This document shows positions 43,378 through 52,370 of a stretch of 64,000 bases of DNA, one piece after another; position 1 is the first letter of the stretch; every line of letters begins with the position of its first letter. The stretch is taken from positions 9,236 through 73,235 of the forward strand of contig CAVTHW010000007.1 in assembly GCA_963734625.1 (NCBI GenBank), in the 5' to 3' direction. Source of the stretch: CAVTHW01 sp963734625. Its GTDB lineage: Bacteria > Acidobacteriota > Terriglobia > Bryobacterales > Bryobacteraceae. The notes under the pieces were generated by a model. It did not search any database and was not told the origin of the DNA. It worked only from the letters and a program-made list of their open reading frames with translations. Both the position numbers and the translations under genes were made by a program.

Positions 43378-44604
43378 ATGTTCATGATTCGCGTCGTTAC
43401 TATTGTTGTGCTCTCGCTCGGTGTTAACGCCTCGGCGGCTGATTGGCCCCAGTGGCGAGGGCCCAACCGCGACGGGAAGTCCGCTGAAACAGGGCTGCTG
43501 GCCTCGTGGCCCAAAGGCGGGCCGCGCCTGGCCTGGAGGGCTCAGGGCCTTGGGGAAGGCTATTCCCCGTTCGCCGTAGTGGGCAACCGCATCTACACTC
43601 AGGGCCAGCAGGGCAACGAGCAGTTCGTTCTGGCCATTGACGCCAATACCGGCAAACAGTTGTGGAAGACGCCATCCGGCCGCACCTTCGGCAACGACAA
43701 GGGCAACGGCCCCCGTGGCACTCCCACGATCGACGGAACCCGGCTGTACGCGCTCGCCAGCGACGGTATGCTCCTCTGCCTCGATATCGCATCCGGTAAG
43801 CGCATCTGGGGCTTCAATATTGGCGAGCGCTTCGGCGGCAGTGTTCCACGCTGGGGATACAGCGAATCGCCGCTGGTTGAAGGCGACCGGGTCATTGTTA
43901 CCCCCGGCGGGCGCGGCGCGGCGGTCGTAGCGCTGAACAAGGCTACCGGAGAACTCATCTGGAAGTCGCAGGATGACGGTGCCGGGTATTCCTCGGCCTT
44001 CCCGTTCGATTTCGGCGGAACCCGCAGTCTGGCAGTCCTCACCGGCGGAGCCGTCATCGGGCTGAATATGAAGGATGGCGCGTTACTGTGGCGGTACGCC
44101 ACTGTCGCCAACAGAGTCGCTAACATCGCTACGCCCATTGTGTCCGACGGGCACGTGTTTGTCTCCACCGATTACAACACGGGCTGCGCGCTGCTGAAGC
44201 TCACTGCGGAGGGCGGCACGGTCAAAGCCTCCGAAGTTTACTTCAACCGGGACATGCAGAACCACTACACCACTTCCGTGCTGGTGGGGGGCTACCTGTA
44301 CGGGTTTTCGGGCAATGAAACCGGCATACTCACCGCCATGGATTTCAAGACGGGGAAGGTTGCCTGGCGCGATCGCAGCGTCGGCAAAGGTAACTGCATC
44401 TACGCCGAACAGCGCCTGTACTGCCTGGGCGAGGAGGGCACAGTCGGGCTGATCGAGCCCACCCCCGCGGGTTACAGGGAGATCTCCCGGTTCGATCTCA
44501 AGCGAGGCAACCAGTGGAACACGTGGACCCCGCCGGTCGTCGCCAACGGCAGGCTCTACCTGCGGGATCAAGATACTCTCTACGCCTACGACATCAAACG
44601 CTGA
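43378..44604 (+). CDS. PQQ-like beta-propeller protein, exported
   Basis: 408 residues. A signal peptide (MFMIRVVTIVVLSLGVNASA) precedes the usual opening DWPQWRGPNRDGKSAETGLL. About seven or eight blades follow, marked by repeated LYALASDGMLLCLDIASGKR-type units with the tryptophan docking motif. The residues that bind PQQ and calcium in true dehydrogenases are not apparent, so this is probably a periplasmic scaffold or binding protein. It starts 12 bases after the CobW-type gene and is followed 5 bases later by another propeller gene. Confidence 0.88.
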   Translation: MFMIRVVTIVVLSLGVNASAADWPQWRGPNRDGKSAETGLLASWPKGGPRLAWRAQGLGEGYSPFAVVGNRIYTQGQQGNEQFVLAIDANTGKQLWKTPSGRTFGNDKGNGPRGTPTIDGTRLYALASDGMLLCLDIASGKRIWGFNIGERFGGSVPRWGYSESPLVEGDRVIVTPGGRGAAVVALNKATGELIWKSQDDGAGYSSAFPFDFGGTRSLAVLTGGAVIGLNMKDGALLWRYATVANRVANIATPIVSDGHVFVSTDYNTGCALLKLTAEGGTVKASEVYFNRDMQNHYTTSVLVGGYLYGFSGNETGILTAMDFKTGKVAWRDRSVGKGNCIYAEQRLYCLGEEGTVGLIEPTPAGYREISRFDLKRGNQWNTWTPPVVANGRLYLRDQDTLYAYDIKR

Positions 44605-44609
44605 ACGCA

Positions 44610-45980
44610 ATGAATCGGCTCATCATCTTCTGCTTGGTGGCATGCTGTTGCCTGCTGCTGGCCTCCGATCCCGGCACCGGCGACTGGCCCATGTGGGGCG
44701 GCACGCCGGACCGTAACATGGTTTCAGCCATGAAGGGCATCCCTACTTCCTGGGATATCGAGACCAAGAAGAACCTGAAGTGGACGGCCCAGCTCGGGTC
44801 GCAGACTTATGGCAATCCGGTCGTGGCCGGCGGCCAGGTTTACGTCGGCACAAACAACGAACTGGAGCGTAATCCCAAGGAGGCCGGCGACCGCGGCGTA
44901 CTCATGTGCTTCCGGGAGTCGGACGGCCGGTTCCTGTGGCAGCACACGAATGCGAAGCTGCCTGTTGCCGACAATGACTATCCCGATGTGGGAGTCTGCT
45001 CCTCGCCGCTGGTTGAAGGCGACCGCCTTTACTACGTGTCGAACCGCAGCGAACTCCTGTGCCTGGACACGCGTGGCGACGGCAATGGCAACGCCAAAGT
45101 GATTTGGAAGTTCGACATGATCAAGGAGGTCGGCTCGTTTCCGCACGAGATGTCGAACTCGTCGCCGGCGTCTTACGGCGATCTGGTTTTCGCCAGCACC
45201 TCCAACGGGCGGAACGAGAGTCACGACCGCGTACCCGCGCCGAGCGCGCCATCCATGGTCGCGGTCAACAAGACCACCGGCAAGCTGGCCTGGCAGGTGA
45301 ATAATGTGGGCGACCGCATCCTGGACGGGCAATGGTCCTCGCCCGCGGTTGGCACCGTCGGCGGCGAGGTCCAGGTAGTAATCGGCGAGGGAGACGGCTG
45401 GGTGCGCGGTTATGAAGCGCTCACCGGCAAGAAACTTTGGGAGTTCGACACCAACCCCAAGGATTCGGTCTGGCCCAAGACGCGCAACGAAATCATCGCG
45501 ACGCCGGTGATCTGGCAAAACAAAGTCTACATCGCCAACGCCCAGGATCCGGAGAGCGGCGAAGGCCCCGGTCACCTGTACGCGATCGACGCAGCCAAGC
45601 GGGGTGACATCACTGACAGCGGCCGCCTGTGGCACTACGACAAGATCCGGCGCTCGATCTCGACCGCCGCCATCTACAATGGACTGCTGTTCCATGCCGA
45701 TCTCACCGGCTACATGCACTGCCTGGATGTGAACACAGGCAAGCCTCTTTGGACCCATGACATGTTGGCTGGAATCTGGGCCGCGCCCATGGTGATCGAC
45801 GGGAAGGTGTATCTGGGAGACGCGGACGGCGATATGGCGGTCTTCGAAGCCAGCAAGGAAAAGAAGTTGATCGCCGAGATGAACATGGGAAGCTCTGTCT
45901 ACTCGACCGCGGTGCCGGCCAACGGGACCCTGTTCCTGACCACCCGCAACCAGATCTTCGCGATCGCTCAGAAGCCCTAA
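44610..45980 (+). CDS. PQQ-like beta-propeller protein, exported
   Basis: 456 residues from the ATG at 44610. The N-terminus MNRLIIFCLVACCCLLLASD is an export signal with three cysteines; a lipoprotein is possible. Mature sequence opens DWPMWGGTPDRNMVSAMKGI. Propeller blades include LLCLDTRGDGNGNAKVIWKF and MHCLDVNTGKPLWTHDM. A Cys in GVCSSPLVEGDRLYYV lies in a conserved-looking blade. It is sandwiched between two related genes with gaps of 5 and 7 bases; the three arose by duplication and have diverged. Confidence 0.88.
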   Translation: MNRLIIFCLVACCCLLLASDPGTGDWPMWGGTPDRNMVSAMKGIPTSWDIETKKNLKWTAQLGSQTYGNPVVAGGQVYVGTNNELERNPKEAGDRGVLMCFRESDGRFLWQHTNAKLPVADNDYPDVGVCSSPLVEGDRLYYVSNRSELLCLDTRGDGNGNAKVIWKFDMIKEVGSFPHEMSNSSPASYGDLVFASTSNGRNESHDRVPAPSAPSMVAVNKTTGKLAWQVNNVGDRILDGQWSSPAVGTVGGEVQVVIGEGDGWVRGYEALTGKKLWEFDTNPKDSVWPKTRNEIIATPVIWQNKVYIANAQDPESGEGPGHLYAIDAAKRGDITDSGRLWHYDKIRRSISTAAIYNGLLFHADLTGYMHCLDVNTGKPLWTHDMLAGIWAAPMVIDGKVYLGDADGDMAVFEASKEKKLIAEMNMGSSVYSTAVPANGTLFLTTRNQIFAIAQKP

Positions 45981-45987
45981 CCGCGCC

Positions 45988-47091
45988 ATGCGAATGCTAT
46001 TGGTTTTCGTAATGGCCGGCCTGCTGGGCGCGGCGGATGAATGGCCGCAGTTCCGGGGGAATCCGCAACTGACGGGCGTCGCCGCCACTGCTGTTCCGGC
46101 CAATCTGAAACTGCTCTGGACCTACGAAGGCGGAGAATCGATCGAATCTTCCGCCGCGATTTCGGGCGGAACCGTCTACGTGGGGTCGCAATCGAAAGAG
46201 CTGTTGGCCATCGACCTGGAAACCGGGAAGCTGCGCTGGAAGTACCGCGCTGCCGATGCGATCGGCGAGTCCTCCCCGGCCATCGCCGACGGAATCGTTT
46301 ATGTGGGCGATCTCGCCGGAGTGCTGCACGCCGTGAATGCGGCCGACGGCAAGGGACTTTGGACCTTCAAGACCGAAGCGGAGATCAGGTCGTCGCCGGT
46401 CATCGTCGGCGACCGGCTCTTGATCGGCTCCTACGACGGCAACCTCTATTGCCTCTCCCGGCGCGACGGCAAGCTCCTCTGGAAATTCGCGACCATCAAC
46501 TACGTGCATTCGACGCCGGCCGTCGCCGACGGGGTCGCTTACCTGTCGGGTTGCGATGAAGTTTTTCACGGCATCCGCCTTGCCGACGGCCAGGAAGTTC
46601 TGCAGTTTCCCTCCGGCGGCTACACCGCCGCCTCCGTGGCGCTGCTGGGGCAGTCGGCCTTCTACGGAACCTTCAGCAATGATGTGGTTGGGGTGAACAT
46701 CCGGCAGAAGCGGGTCGCCTGGCGCTATCAACCCACACGCTCGCAGTTCCCGTTCTACTCCTCGGCTGCGGTCGCGGGCGACCGGATCGTGCTCGGCGGC
46801 CGCGACAAGCTGGTTCACTGCCTGAATGCCAAGACCGGCAAGGCGGTCTGGACCTTCGCCACCCGGGGCCGGGTCGATTCATCCCCGGCAATCGCCGGCG
46901 CCCGCGTGTATGTGGGCTCCAGCGATGGCCATTTCTATGTGCTGGACCTCGTCCGCGGAAAGAAGCTCTGGGATTTCGATGCCGGCGCCCCGCTCTCGGC
47001 TTCCCCGGCAATCGCCGCGGGGCGCGTGGTTATCGGTTCTCAGGACGGACGGCTCTACTGCTTCGGGGACTCCACGTTCGCGAAGCAATAG
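45988..47091 (+). CDS. PQQ-like beta-propeller protein, exported
   Basis: 367 residues. Signal peptide MRMLLVFVMAGLLGAADEW. The blades are very regular: LLAIDLETGKLRWKYR, LHAVNAADGKGLWTFK, LYCLSRRDGKLLWKFA, VHCLNAKTGKAVWTFA and FYVLDLVRGKKLWDFD. This regularity resembles the BamB fold, but no lipobox or BAM genes are seen. Its 3' end overlaps the 3' end of the convergent propeller gene by 37 bases, so the two transcripts collide. Confidence 0.88.
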   Translation: MRMLLVFVMAGLLGAADEWPQFRGNPQLTGVAATAVPANLKLLWTYEGGESIESSAAISGGTVYVGSQSKELLAIDLETGKLRWKYRAADAIGESSPAIADGIVYVGDLAGVLHAVNAADGKGLWTFKTEAEIRSSPVIVGDRLLIGSYDGNLYCLSRRDGKLLWKFATINYVHSTPAVADGVAYLSGCDEVFHGIRLADGQEVLQFPSGGYTAASVALLGQSAFYGTFSNDVVGVNIRQKRVAWRYQPTRSQFPFYSSAAVAGDRIVLGGRDKLVHCLNAKTGKAVWTFATRGRVDSSPAIAGARVYVGSSDGHFYVLDLVRGKKLWDFDAGAPLSASPAIAAGRVVIGSQDGRLYCFGDSTFAKQ

Positions 47092-48509
47092 AGCGCGGAG
47101 CGAGTCCGCCAGTACATCCGGTCACCGGCGATCGCCGGAGTGGCGAACACAACATCGTCCAGATTATTGGTCGCCAGCACCTCCCACTGCGCGCCGGCTT
47201 TCAAGACGGTCACCTTGCCCTCTTCGCTCGCCATGTAGATCTTGCCGTCCGCCGCCACGGGCGACGACCAATACTGCCCTAGCGCCGCGGTCAACCGGTC
47301 CTGCTTCAGGATCGCTCCCGTAGCCGGGTTCAGGCTGGTCAGGACCCCGCCCTCTTTGATCAGGTACAGCACGCCCTCGTAGTAGAGCGGCGATGGGACG
47401 TTCGGCAGGAACTTCTGCATGTGCCAAACCACGTTGGTCGCCGTCAGGTCGCCGCGCCCGCCATGCCGCACCGCCAGCAGCGCGTTCCGCGCGGACCGCC
47501 GCGCCCGGTAGAACTCCCACTCCTGCTGGCTCAGCATCCCGTCCACGTTCAGGTCTATCCCAGCATTCGGAGATTGCATCCGCTCCGGCATCTCCTGCAT
47601 CCGCAGCTTCCCATCCTTGTCGGCGTCGTTGGACGCCAGCGTCTCCTCCCAAGTGGGCGTCTCGGTAGGCGTCTCCACCTCCCCGCCACTATCGACCGAG
47701 ACCGAGTAGATCATGTCCCCCGCAATCACCGGCGTCGGCTTCGGATGCCACGACATCCCGCGAACCCACCAGAGCTTCTCCCCCGTCTCAACGTTGTAGG
47801 CGGTCAGCACGTACGCTCCCGGCACGATCAGTTCCGCCGGGCCTTCCTTCGGGGTGAAGATCACCGGCGTCCCGTAGCCCCGGGTCACTTCCGGACGCTC
47901 CACCCGCCACTTCACTCGCCCCGTCTCCTTGTCGACGGCGATCGCGTACGAGCCGGCGTCCTGGTCGCATACCAATACCAGCAAGTTGCCCGCCAGGATC
48001 GGCGAGGTCCCATGGCCGTTCTGATTGTTGAACGGGCCCAGCGGCAGCTTCCACCGCTCCGCGCCGTCCGCGCCGTAGGCGATCAGCCCGAAGTCACCGA
48101 AGAACACGTACACGTTGCTCCCGTCGGTGACCGGACTCGGCGACGCCGCGCTGTTGGTTCGCTGCCGCTTCTCACTTCGCGGCTTTGGAGCTTCCTTCTT
48201 CCACAGAATCTTGCCCGTGCGCTGGTCCAGGCACAGCGTCCACAGCTTCCCTTCGCCGGCGTCGGTGACTTTGTCCCCTGCCACCGCCAGCTTCTCCCCC
48301 TCCGCCGCCGTCAGGAAAATGCGGCCTCCCCCGATGACCGGCGACGAGTGTCCCGCCGGCAGCTCTGTCTTCCACACCACGTTCTTCCCCGGTCCGAATT
48401 CCACTGGCAGGTTGCGCGCCACCGCTACCCCAGATGCGTTCGGCCCGCGGAATTGCGGCCACTGCGCCGCCAGCGGAGTGACCGCCAGCAGAAGTACCCA
48501 GAGTCGCAT
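47055..48509 (-). CDS. PQQ-like beta-propeller protein with EF-hand segment
   Basis: 484 residues. Signal peptide MRLWVLLLAVTPLAAQ, then the familiar QWPQFRGPNASGVAVARNL. Between blades (about residues 280-345) lies an insert with two EF-hand-like calcium loops, DADKDGKLRMQEM and DLNVDGMLSQQEW. The rest is propeller (LWTLCLDQRTGKILWKKE and LTSLNPATGAILKQ). Predicted periplasmic or secreted, with calcium probably holding the insert in shape. It is convergent with the previous propeller gene and divergent from the DUF1080 gene. Confidence 0.9.
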   Translation of the reverse strand: MRLWVLLLAVTPLAAQWPQFRGPNASGVAVARNLPVEFGPGKNVVWKTELPAGHSSPVIGGGRIFLTAAEGEKLAVAGDKVTDAGEGKLWTLCLDQRTGKILWKKEAPKPRSEKRQRTNSAASPSPVTDGSNVYVFFGDFGLIAYGADGAERWKLPLGPFNNQNGHGTSPILAGNLLVLVCDQDAGSYAIAVDKETGRVKWRVERPEVTRGYGTPVIFTPKEGPAELIVPGAYVLTAYNVETGEKLWWVRGMSWHPKPTPVIAGDMIYSVSVDSGGEVETPTETPTWEETLASNDADKDGKLRMQEMPERMQSPNAGIDLNVDGMLSQQEWEFYRARRSARNALLAVRHGGRGDLTATNVVWHMQKFLPNVPSPLYYEGVLYLIKEGGVLTSLNPATGAILKQDRLTAALGQYWSSPVAADGKIYMASEEGKVTVLKAGAQWEVLATNNLDDVVFATPAIAGDRMYWRTRSALYCFANVESPKQ

Positions 48510-48550
48510 GACCTTGACCCCTTTCTCGGATAGTATATAGGGAGATCCCT

Positions 48551-49279
48551 ATGCTACGCCGCGCCGTTTTCCCCGCTCTGGCGGGTTCCCTGATAGCCAC
48601 CCGCGTGGCCGCGCAGAATGACGACTGGAAACCGTTGTTCAACGGCAAGGACCTCGGTGGCTGGTACACGTTCCTGCCCTCCAGCGGGAAGGACAACGAT
48701 CCGAAGAAGATCTTCAAGGTCGAGGACGGCATGTTCCACATCCTCGACATTCCCGTGCCCGCGCAGAATCAGGAGAACGGCTACATCGCCACCACCGCCG
48801 AGTACTCCAACTGCCGCCTCCACCTCGAATACAGGTGGGGCGGCAAGCGCTTCCCGCCGCGCCTGGAAACCCGGCGCGACTCCGGCATCATGTACTTCGT
48901 CACCGGCGAGGACCGCCTCTTCCCGACTTCCGTCGAATGCCAGCTCACCGAAGGCGACGTCGGCGACCTCAACATTCTCGGCAGCGCTTCCGCCATCGCG
49001 GGCGGCGGCGGGCGCGGCGGCAATGCGCAAACCACCCGGCGTGTCGTCAAGGACGCCAACTTCGAAGTCCTCGACGGCTGGAACACCATCGAGATCGAGC
49101 TGCGCAACAACACCGCCACTCAACTCGTCAACGGCCGGATTGTCAGCAGAGCGTCCACCATCCTGCGCTGGGACCCGGCCACTCCGGAGCAGACGGTTCC
49201 GCTGAATCGCGGCCGCGTGGCCCTGCAAGCCTATGGAGCCGAAATCTGGTTCCGCAACCTCAAGTGGAGACCGCTCTAA
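48551..49279 (+). CDS. DUF1080 (3-keto-disaccharide hydrolase fold) protein
   Basis: 242 residues. Signal peptide MLRRAVFPALAGSLIATRVA. DUF1080 hallmarks: DWKPLFNGKDLGGWYTF at the start of the domain, FKVEDGMFHIL, YSNCRLHLEYRWGG, DSGIMYFVTGED, and VALQAYGAEIWFRNLKWRPL at the end. The family has a concanavalin-like jelly-roll fold; some members hydrolyse 3-keto-glycosides. It is divergent from the EF-hand propeller gene by 41 bases, which is the only promoter space for both. Confidence 0.9.
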   Translation: MLRRAVFPALAGSLIATRVAAQNDDWKPLFNGKDLGGWYTFLPSSGKDNDPKKIFKVEDGMFHILDIPVPAQNQENGYIATTAEYSNCRLHLEYRWGGKRFPPRLETRRDSGIMYFVTGEDRLFPTSVECQLTEGDVGDLNILGSASAIAGGGGRGGNAQTTRRVVKDANFEVLDGWNTIEIELRNNTATQLVNGRIVSRASTILRWDPATPEQTVPLNRGRVALQAYGAEIWFRNLKWRPL

Positions 49280-49325
49280 CAGCGTGACTATAAGTTTCTC
49301 GACAAAACAAGCCGAGACGAGTAAG

Positions 49326-49795
49326 CGTGGGTGCTGACACCACCCACGGATGCATCGCTCTTTGTTTTCAGTACGTTGTGGTCTGGAGAGGAGCTCCAGC
49401 TGCTCAGAAAACGAGTTGCAAAATGAAGCTAAACAACTGATTATACAAGACTTGGCGGTGAGGGCGGGATTCGAACCCTTGGGTGGCGCCTAGCATCAGC
49501 AAGTTACAGATTCCTCGTTGCCAGGAGTGCCATATCTCCCAGGGCTCCCGTCGCGCATTGCCCAAGACTGCCCAAAACCTGAGCAGCCTAAATCGATGGA
49601 TCAACAAGCGGACTGCACCATCAGGACCAGAAAGCGGCCGAGACCGAGCACCACCCCTTGCAGCATTCCGAGGCAGTGGAGAAGCCTAGAAAGAGTCCGG
49701 GTGGACGATGCCATAGAAGCGCAGGATCGCACACTACAACAGCCCGTGGAATCAATCCCGCAACGGCCGGACGGATTGTCTGCGCACGACAGCCT
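49326..49795 (-). repeat. tRNA-3'-end repeat, copy 1 (decayed)
   Basis: Read on the minus strand this ends with a tRNA acceptor/T-arm relic around 49453-49480 (TTCGAATCCC core, ...CTCACCGCCA end), here partly decayed. An inverted repeat CGTGGGTG/CACCCACG lies downstream at 49326-49348. About 300 bases on the other side (to 49795) match copy 3 closely. No full tRNA can be folded. It fills most of the gap between the DUF1080 and GT8 genes, and I see no gene in it. Confidence 0.7.
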
Positions 49796-49813
49796 CACGA
49801 TGGTGGGAAAACG

Positions 49814-50788
49814 TCAGAGGCAGGGAACCAGATTGGGATCAGACACCATCTTTCGACCAAGACGGCGCCAGAGAGTGAGTACACGTTTTTCGACGGGGTG
49901 AAACACGCGCCGGGGCGGGGAATCGTACAAAGCCATGGCCCAGGAGCGCAGTGTCCGCGGGGGCCGAACACCGCGCCATGCTGTCCGGTCCACGAACTGA
50001 TGGAAGAGTGCGTCGGCACGGTCCCGACCGGGGTAGAGCCAGGGCTTCAACTGACCGCTGAAATGGACGATGAAGGGGCCGTCGACCGCAGGGGCGCCGA
50101 GAGAATTCGCCGTACGGGGATGGGCCTGCCAGCAGGCGTCGATCTCCTTCCACCGTCCGGCGAGCACTGCGTTGAGAGCGTCCTGGTCGTGCTGCTGAAG
50201 GGTCCGCCAGTGACGCCGGACGAACGCGAAAGCGCTCTGGCCGATGCGCTCGGAACGCCAACGCGCTACGTCGATCAGCATGACGCCGGCATTGAAGTAC
50301 CTGGCCTCGGGTCTCAGGCCCAGAGCGGCATACTGGCGCAATCCGCCCACCGATGACACGAAGGGGATGTAAGGATCCTGCGTGGCAGCGACGGTAGCGC
50401 CTTCCAGGTCTATCGCGGCGAGCAGGCCGATATCGGCAAGGACCAGCGCATCGGAGTCCATCAGAATCACCCGGCGGCTCTCGGTGGGGAGGTATTCGGC
50501 GGCACTCAGCCGCGCATAGGTGAGCGCCGTTAGCCGTCCCCAGACCGGCAATTGCCGCGCGCCCCCGAAGAGCGGGGCGACGTAATCGACCTGGCAGAGC
50601 GGCCAATTCGGGCAATCCCGCCAAGAGTCGTTCAGCCGCTGCCTGGTCCCGGGAGTTATCCCTCCGTCAATGACCACAATGCGAACGGCGCGTCCGGGCG
50701 GCAGGTGTTCCAGGAGCGAGCGCACCATGACGGCGAGCGGCATGGCGTAGGATTCGTCGGCGAGCGTGAGCAAGGTCACCGGGTCCAT
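49814..50788 (-). CDS. glycosyltransferase family 8-like protein
   Basis: 324 residues from the ATG at 50788. The N-terminal MDPVTLLTLADESYAMPLAV, the metal-binding DxD in VILMDSDALVLAD, YFNAGVMLIDVARWR, and HFSGQLKPWL are all typical of GT8 retaining glycosyltransferases (LgtC/glycogenin-like). It would transfer a sugar from a UDP-sugar. The C-terminal 50 residues are basic and may touch the membrane. It starts 7 bases after the GMC gene's stop; the pair is likely an operon for a modified sugar or small molecule. Confidence 0.88.
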   Translation of the reverse strand: MDPVTLLTLADESYAMPLAVMVRSLLEHLPPGRAVRIVVIDGGITPGTRQRLNDSWRDCPNWPLCQVDYVAPLFGGARQLPVWGRLTALTYARLSAAEYLPTESRRVILMDSDALVLADIGLLAAIDLEGATVAATQDPYIPFVSSVGGLRQYAALGLRPEARYFNAGVMLIDVARWRSERIGQSAFAFVRRHWRTLQQHDQDALNAVLAGRWKEIDACWQAHPRTANSLGAPAVDGPFIVHFSGQLKPWLYPGRDRADALFHQFVDRTAWRGVRPPRTLRSWAMALYDSPPRRVFHPVEKRVLTLWRRLGRKMVSDPNLVPCL

Positions 50789-50795
50789 GCGTTCC

Positions 50796-52326
50796 TCAGA
50801 GACGCTGCCCAATGCTGGCGGCCACACGGAGGGCGTTGGCAACGATAGTGAGGGCCGGGCTCACGGCTCCGCTGGCGGGGAAGAACGAGGCGTCGGTGAC
50901 ATAGAGGTTGTCCAGGTCGTGAGCGCGGTTGCAGAGGTCGAGCACGCTGGTGCGCGGGTCGTCGCCGAGGCGGCAGGTGCCGCAGACGTGGCCGAGTCCC
51001 TTGCGGTCCTCGGTGCCGCCGCCCCGAACGGGACCGAAGCGCCGGAAAGTTCGGTGGACGTGGTCCCGCAAGAGCCGGCGACGCTCCACCTCAGCCGGGC
51101 CGATGCGGTAGCGGATGCGCCAGCCTCCACCGGCGGTATCGACGGCGTTATCCGGGTTGGGCGCATCCTCGACCACGCTGGCGATGATCGGCGTCCCCGC
51201 GAACCGCTTGGCCAGCGGACCGGCCAGCGGGCCCATCATGCGCCAGAGGTTGAAGCCGGGCTGGTTCAAGAGATAGTCGACCGGCGGAGGAAGTCCGAAG
51301 GACTGAATCGAGCCGAGCTTGCGGCCATCCACGAAGTAGAAATCGTTGAGGCCGAGCTCCTTGGCTACAGCGGGCTCTTCGGGCGGAGGGGCTTTGCGAA
51401 GTACGTAGAGGTCGATGGCATGCCGCATGAGGCAGCGGCCGACCAGGCCGGAGCTGTTGGCCAGGCCGGAGTTCAGCAGGATACGAGGCGTGGAGAGTGC
51501 GCCGCAGGCAAGCACCACAATACGGCCGCGCAGGCGCAGCGCAGTGCCATCTTCGCACCGCGCGTGGACCAGGCCGACCGAACGTCCCTCGCTCTCCAGA
51601 CGGATTACGGCGGTCCGGCACAAAAGCTGATTCCCCTCCCGAGCCAGAGCGGGCTCGAGGCAAATTCGCAATGCATCGTTCTTGCACGTACAGGCTGCGC
51701 CGCACAAGTGCCCGTGGCAGAGCGTGCATCCCGGCAGGCGTTCGCAGGCGAGGTGCAGCCGGTAGGGATGCAGTCCTTGGGAGCTGGCGGCATCGAACAC
51801 GGCCTGGTTGGCGGGTGACAGCGGCGGCGGTTCCAGCAGGTGCGGCGCCGGCTCGCCTCGGACGGGGTCAGCCGTGCCTCGCACGCGGAAGAGGCGCTCA
51901 GCGGCCTCATACCAGGGAATCATCTCCTGGTAGGACAGCGGCCAGCCGCTTTGAAAGTCGGACGGGAAATGACGTTCCATCGTCATTCCGTAAAGAACGG
52001 ACGAACCTCCCGTCCCGCAGCCAAGATGGGGCAGAAAGCTGTCGCCGCGCGAAGCGTCCTTGATCGTTTCCGTCATACGCCCGCAGAGGGCAAGACGCAG
52101 GCGGCGTTCCGAGTCGGAGAGCTTCCAGAAGCCGTGGAGATCTTCCGCCAATTGCGCCGCGCAGCACGTCGCCGGAACGCAAGTCAGGGCCCTGTTCAAG
52201 GAAGAGGATCCGGCGGCCTGGGGCGGAGAGCGCCCACCCTGCCGCAGCGCCGCCCGGGCCCGTGCCCGCGACGATCACGTCCCAGAGAATGCGTTGCGCC
52301 TGTTGAAGATCTAAACCCGGTGACAT
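50796..52326 (-). pseudogene. GMC-type FAD oxidoreductase, frameshifted
   Basis: The first frame (from 52326) gives the FAD motif VIVAGTGPGGAAAGWAL and LFLEQGPDLRSG. A shift near 52155 passes to a second frame that runs 450 residues to the stop with AEDLHGFWKLSDSERRL, GCGTGGSSVLYGMTM, VLACGALSTPRILLNSGLA and the C-terminal GMC pattern NLYVTDASFFPASGAVSPAL. Mended length is about 510 residues. A cysteine cluster GCTLCHGHLCGAACTC in the middle is unusual and could bind a metal. GMC enzymes oxidise alcohols using FAD. Confidence 0.82.
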
Positions 52327-52370
52327 GTTACCGGGATGTCGCCCGGTCCTTCAGGCTAGCATGGGGTATC

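Noticed and set aside
43378..48509. PQQ-dependent alcohol/glucose dehydrogenases
   Set aside because: The proteins are short propellers without visible PQQ/calcium ligands, disulphide ring or cytochrome domain.
51840..52370. N-terminal 177-residue extension of the phosphodiesterase-like gene
   Set aside because: It reads antisense to the GMC gene and has no family similarity; the ATG at 52371 begins the recognisable sequence.
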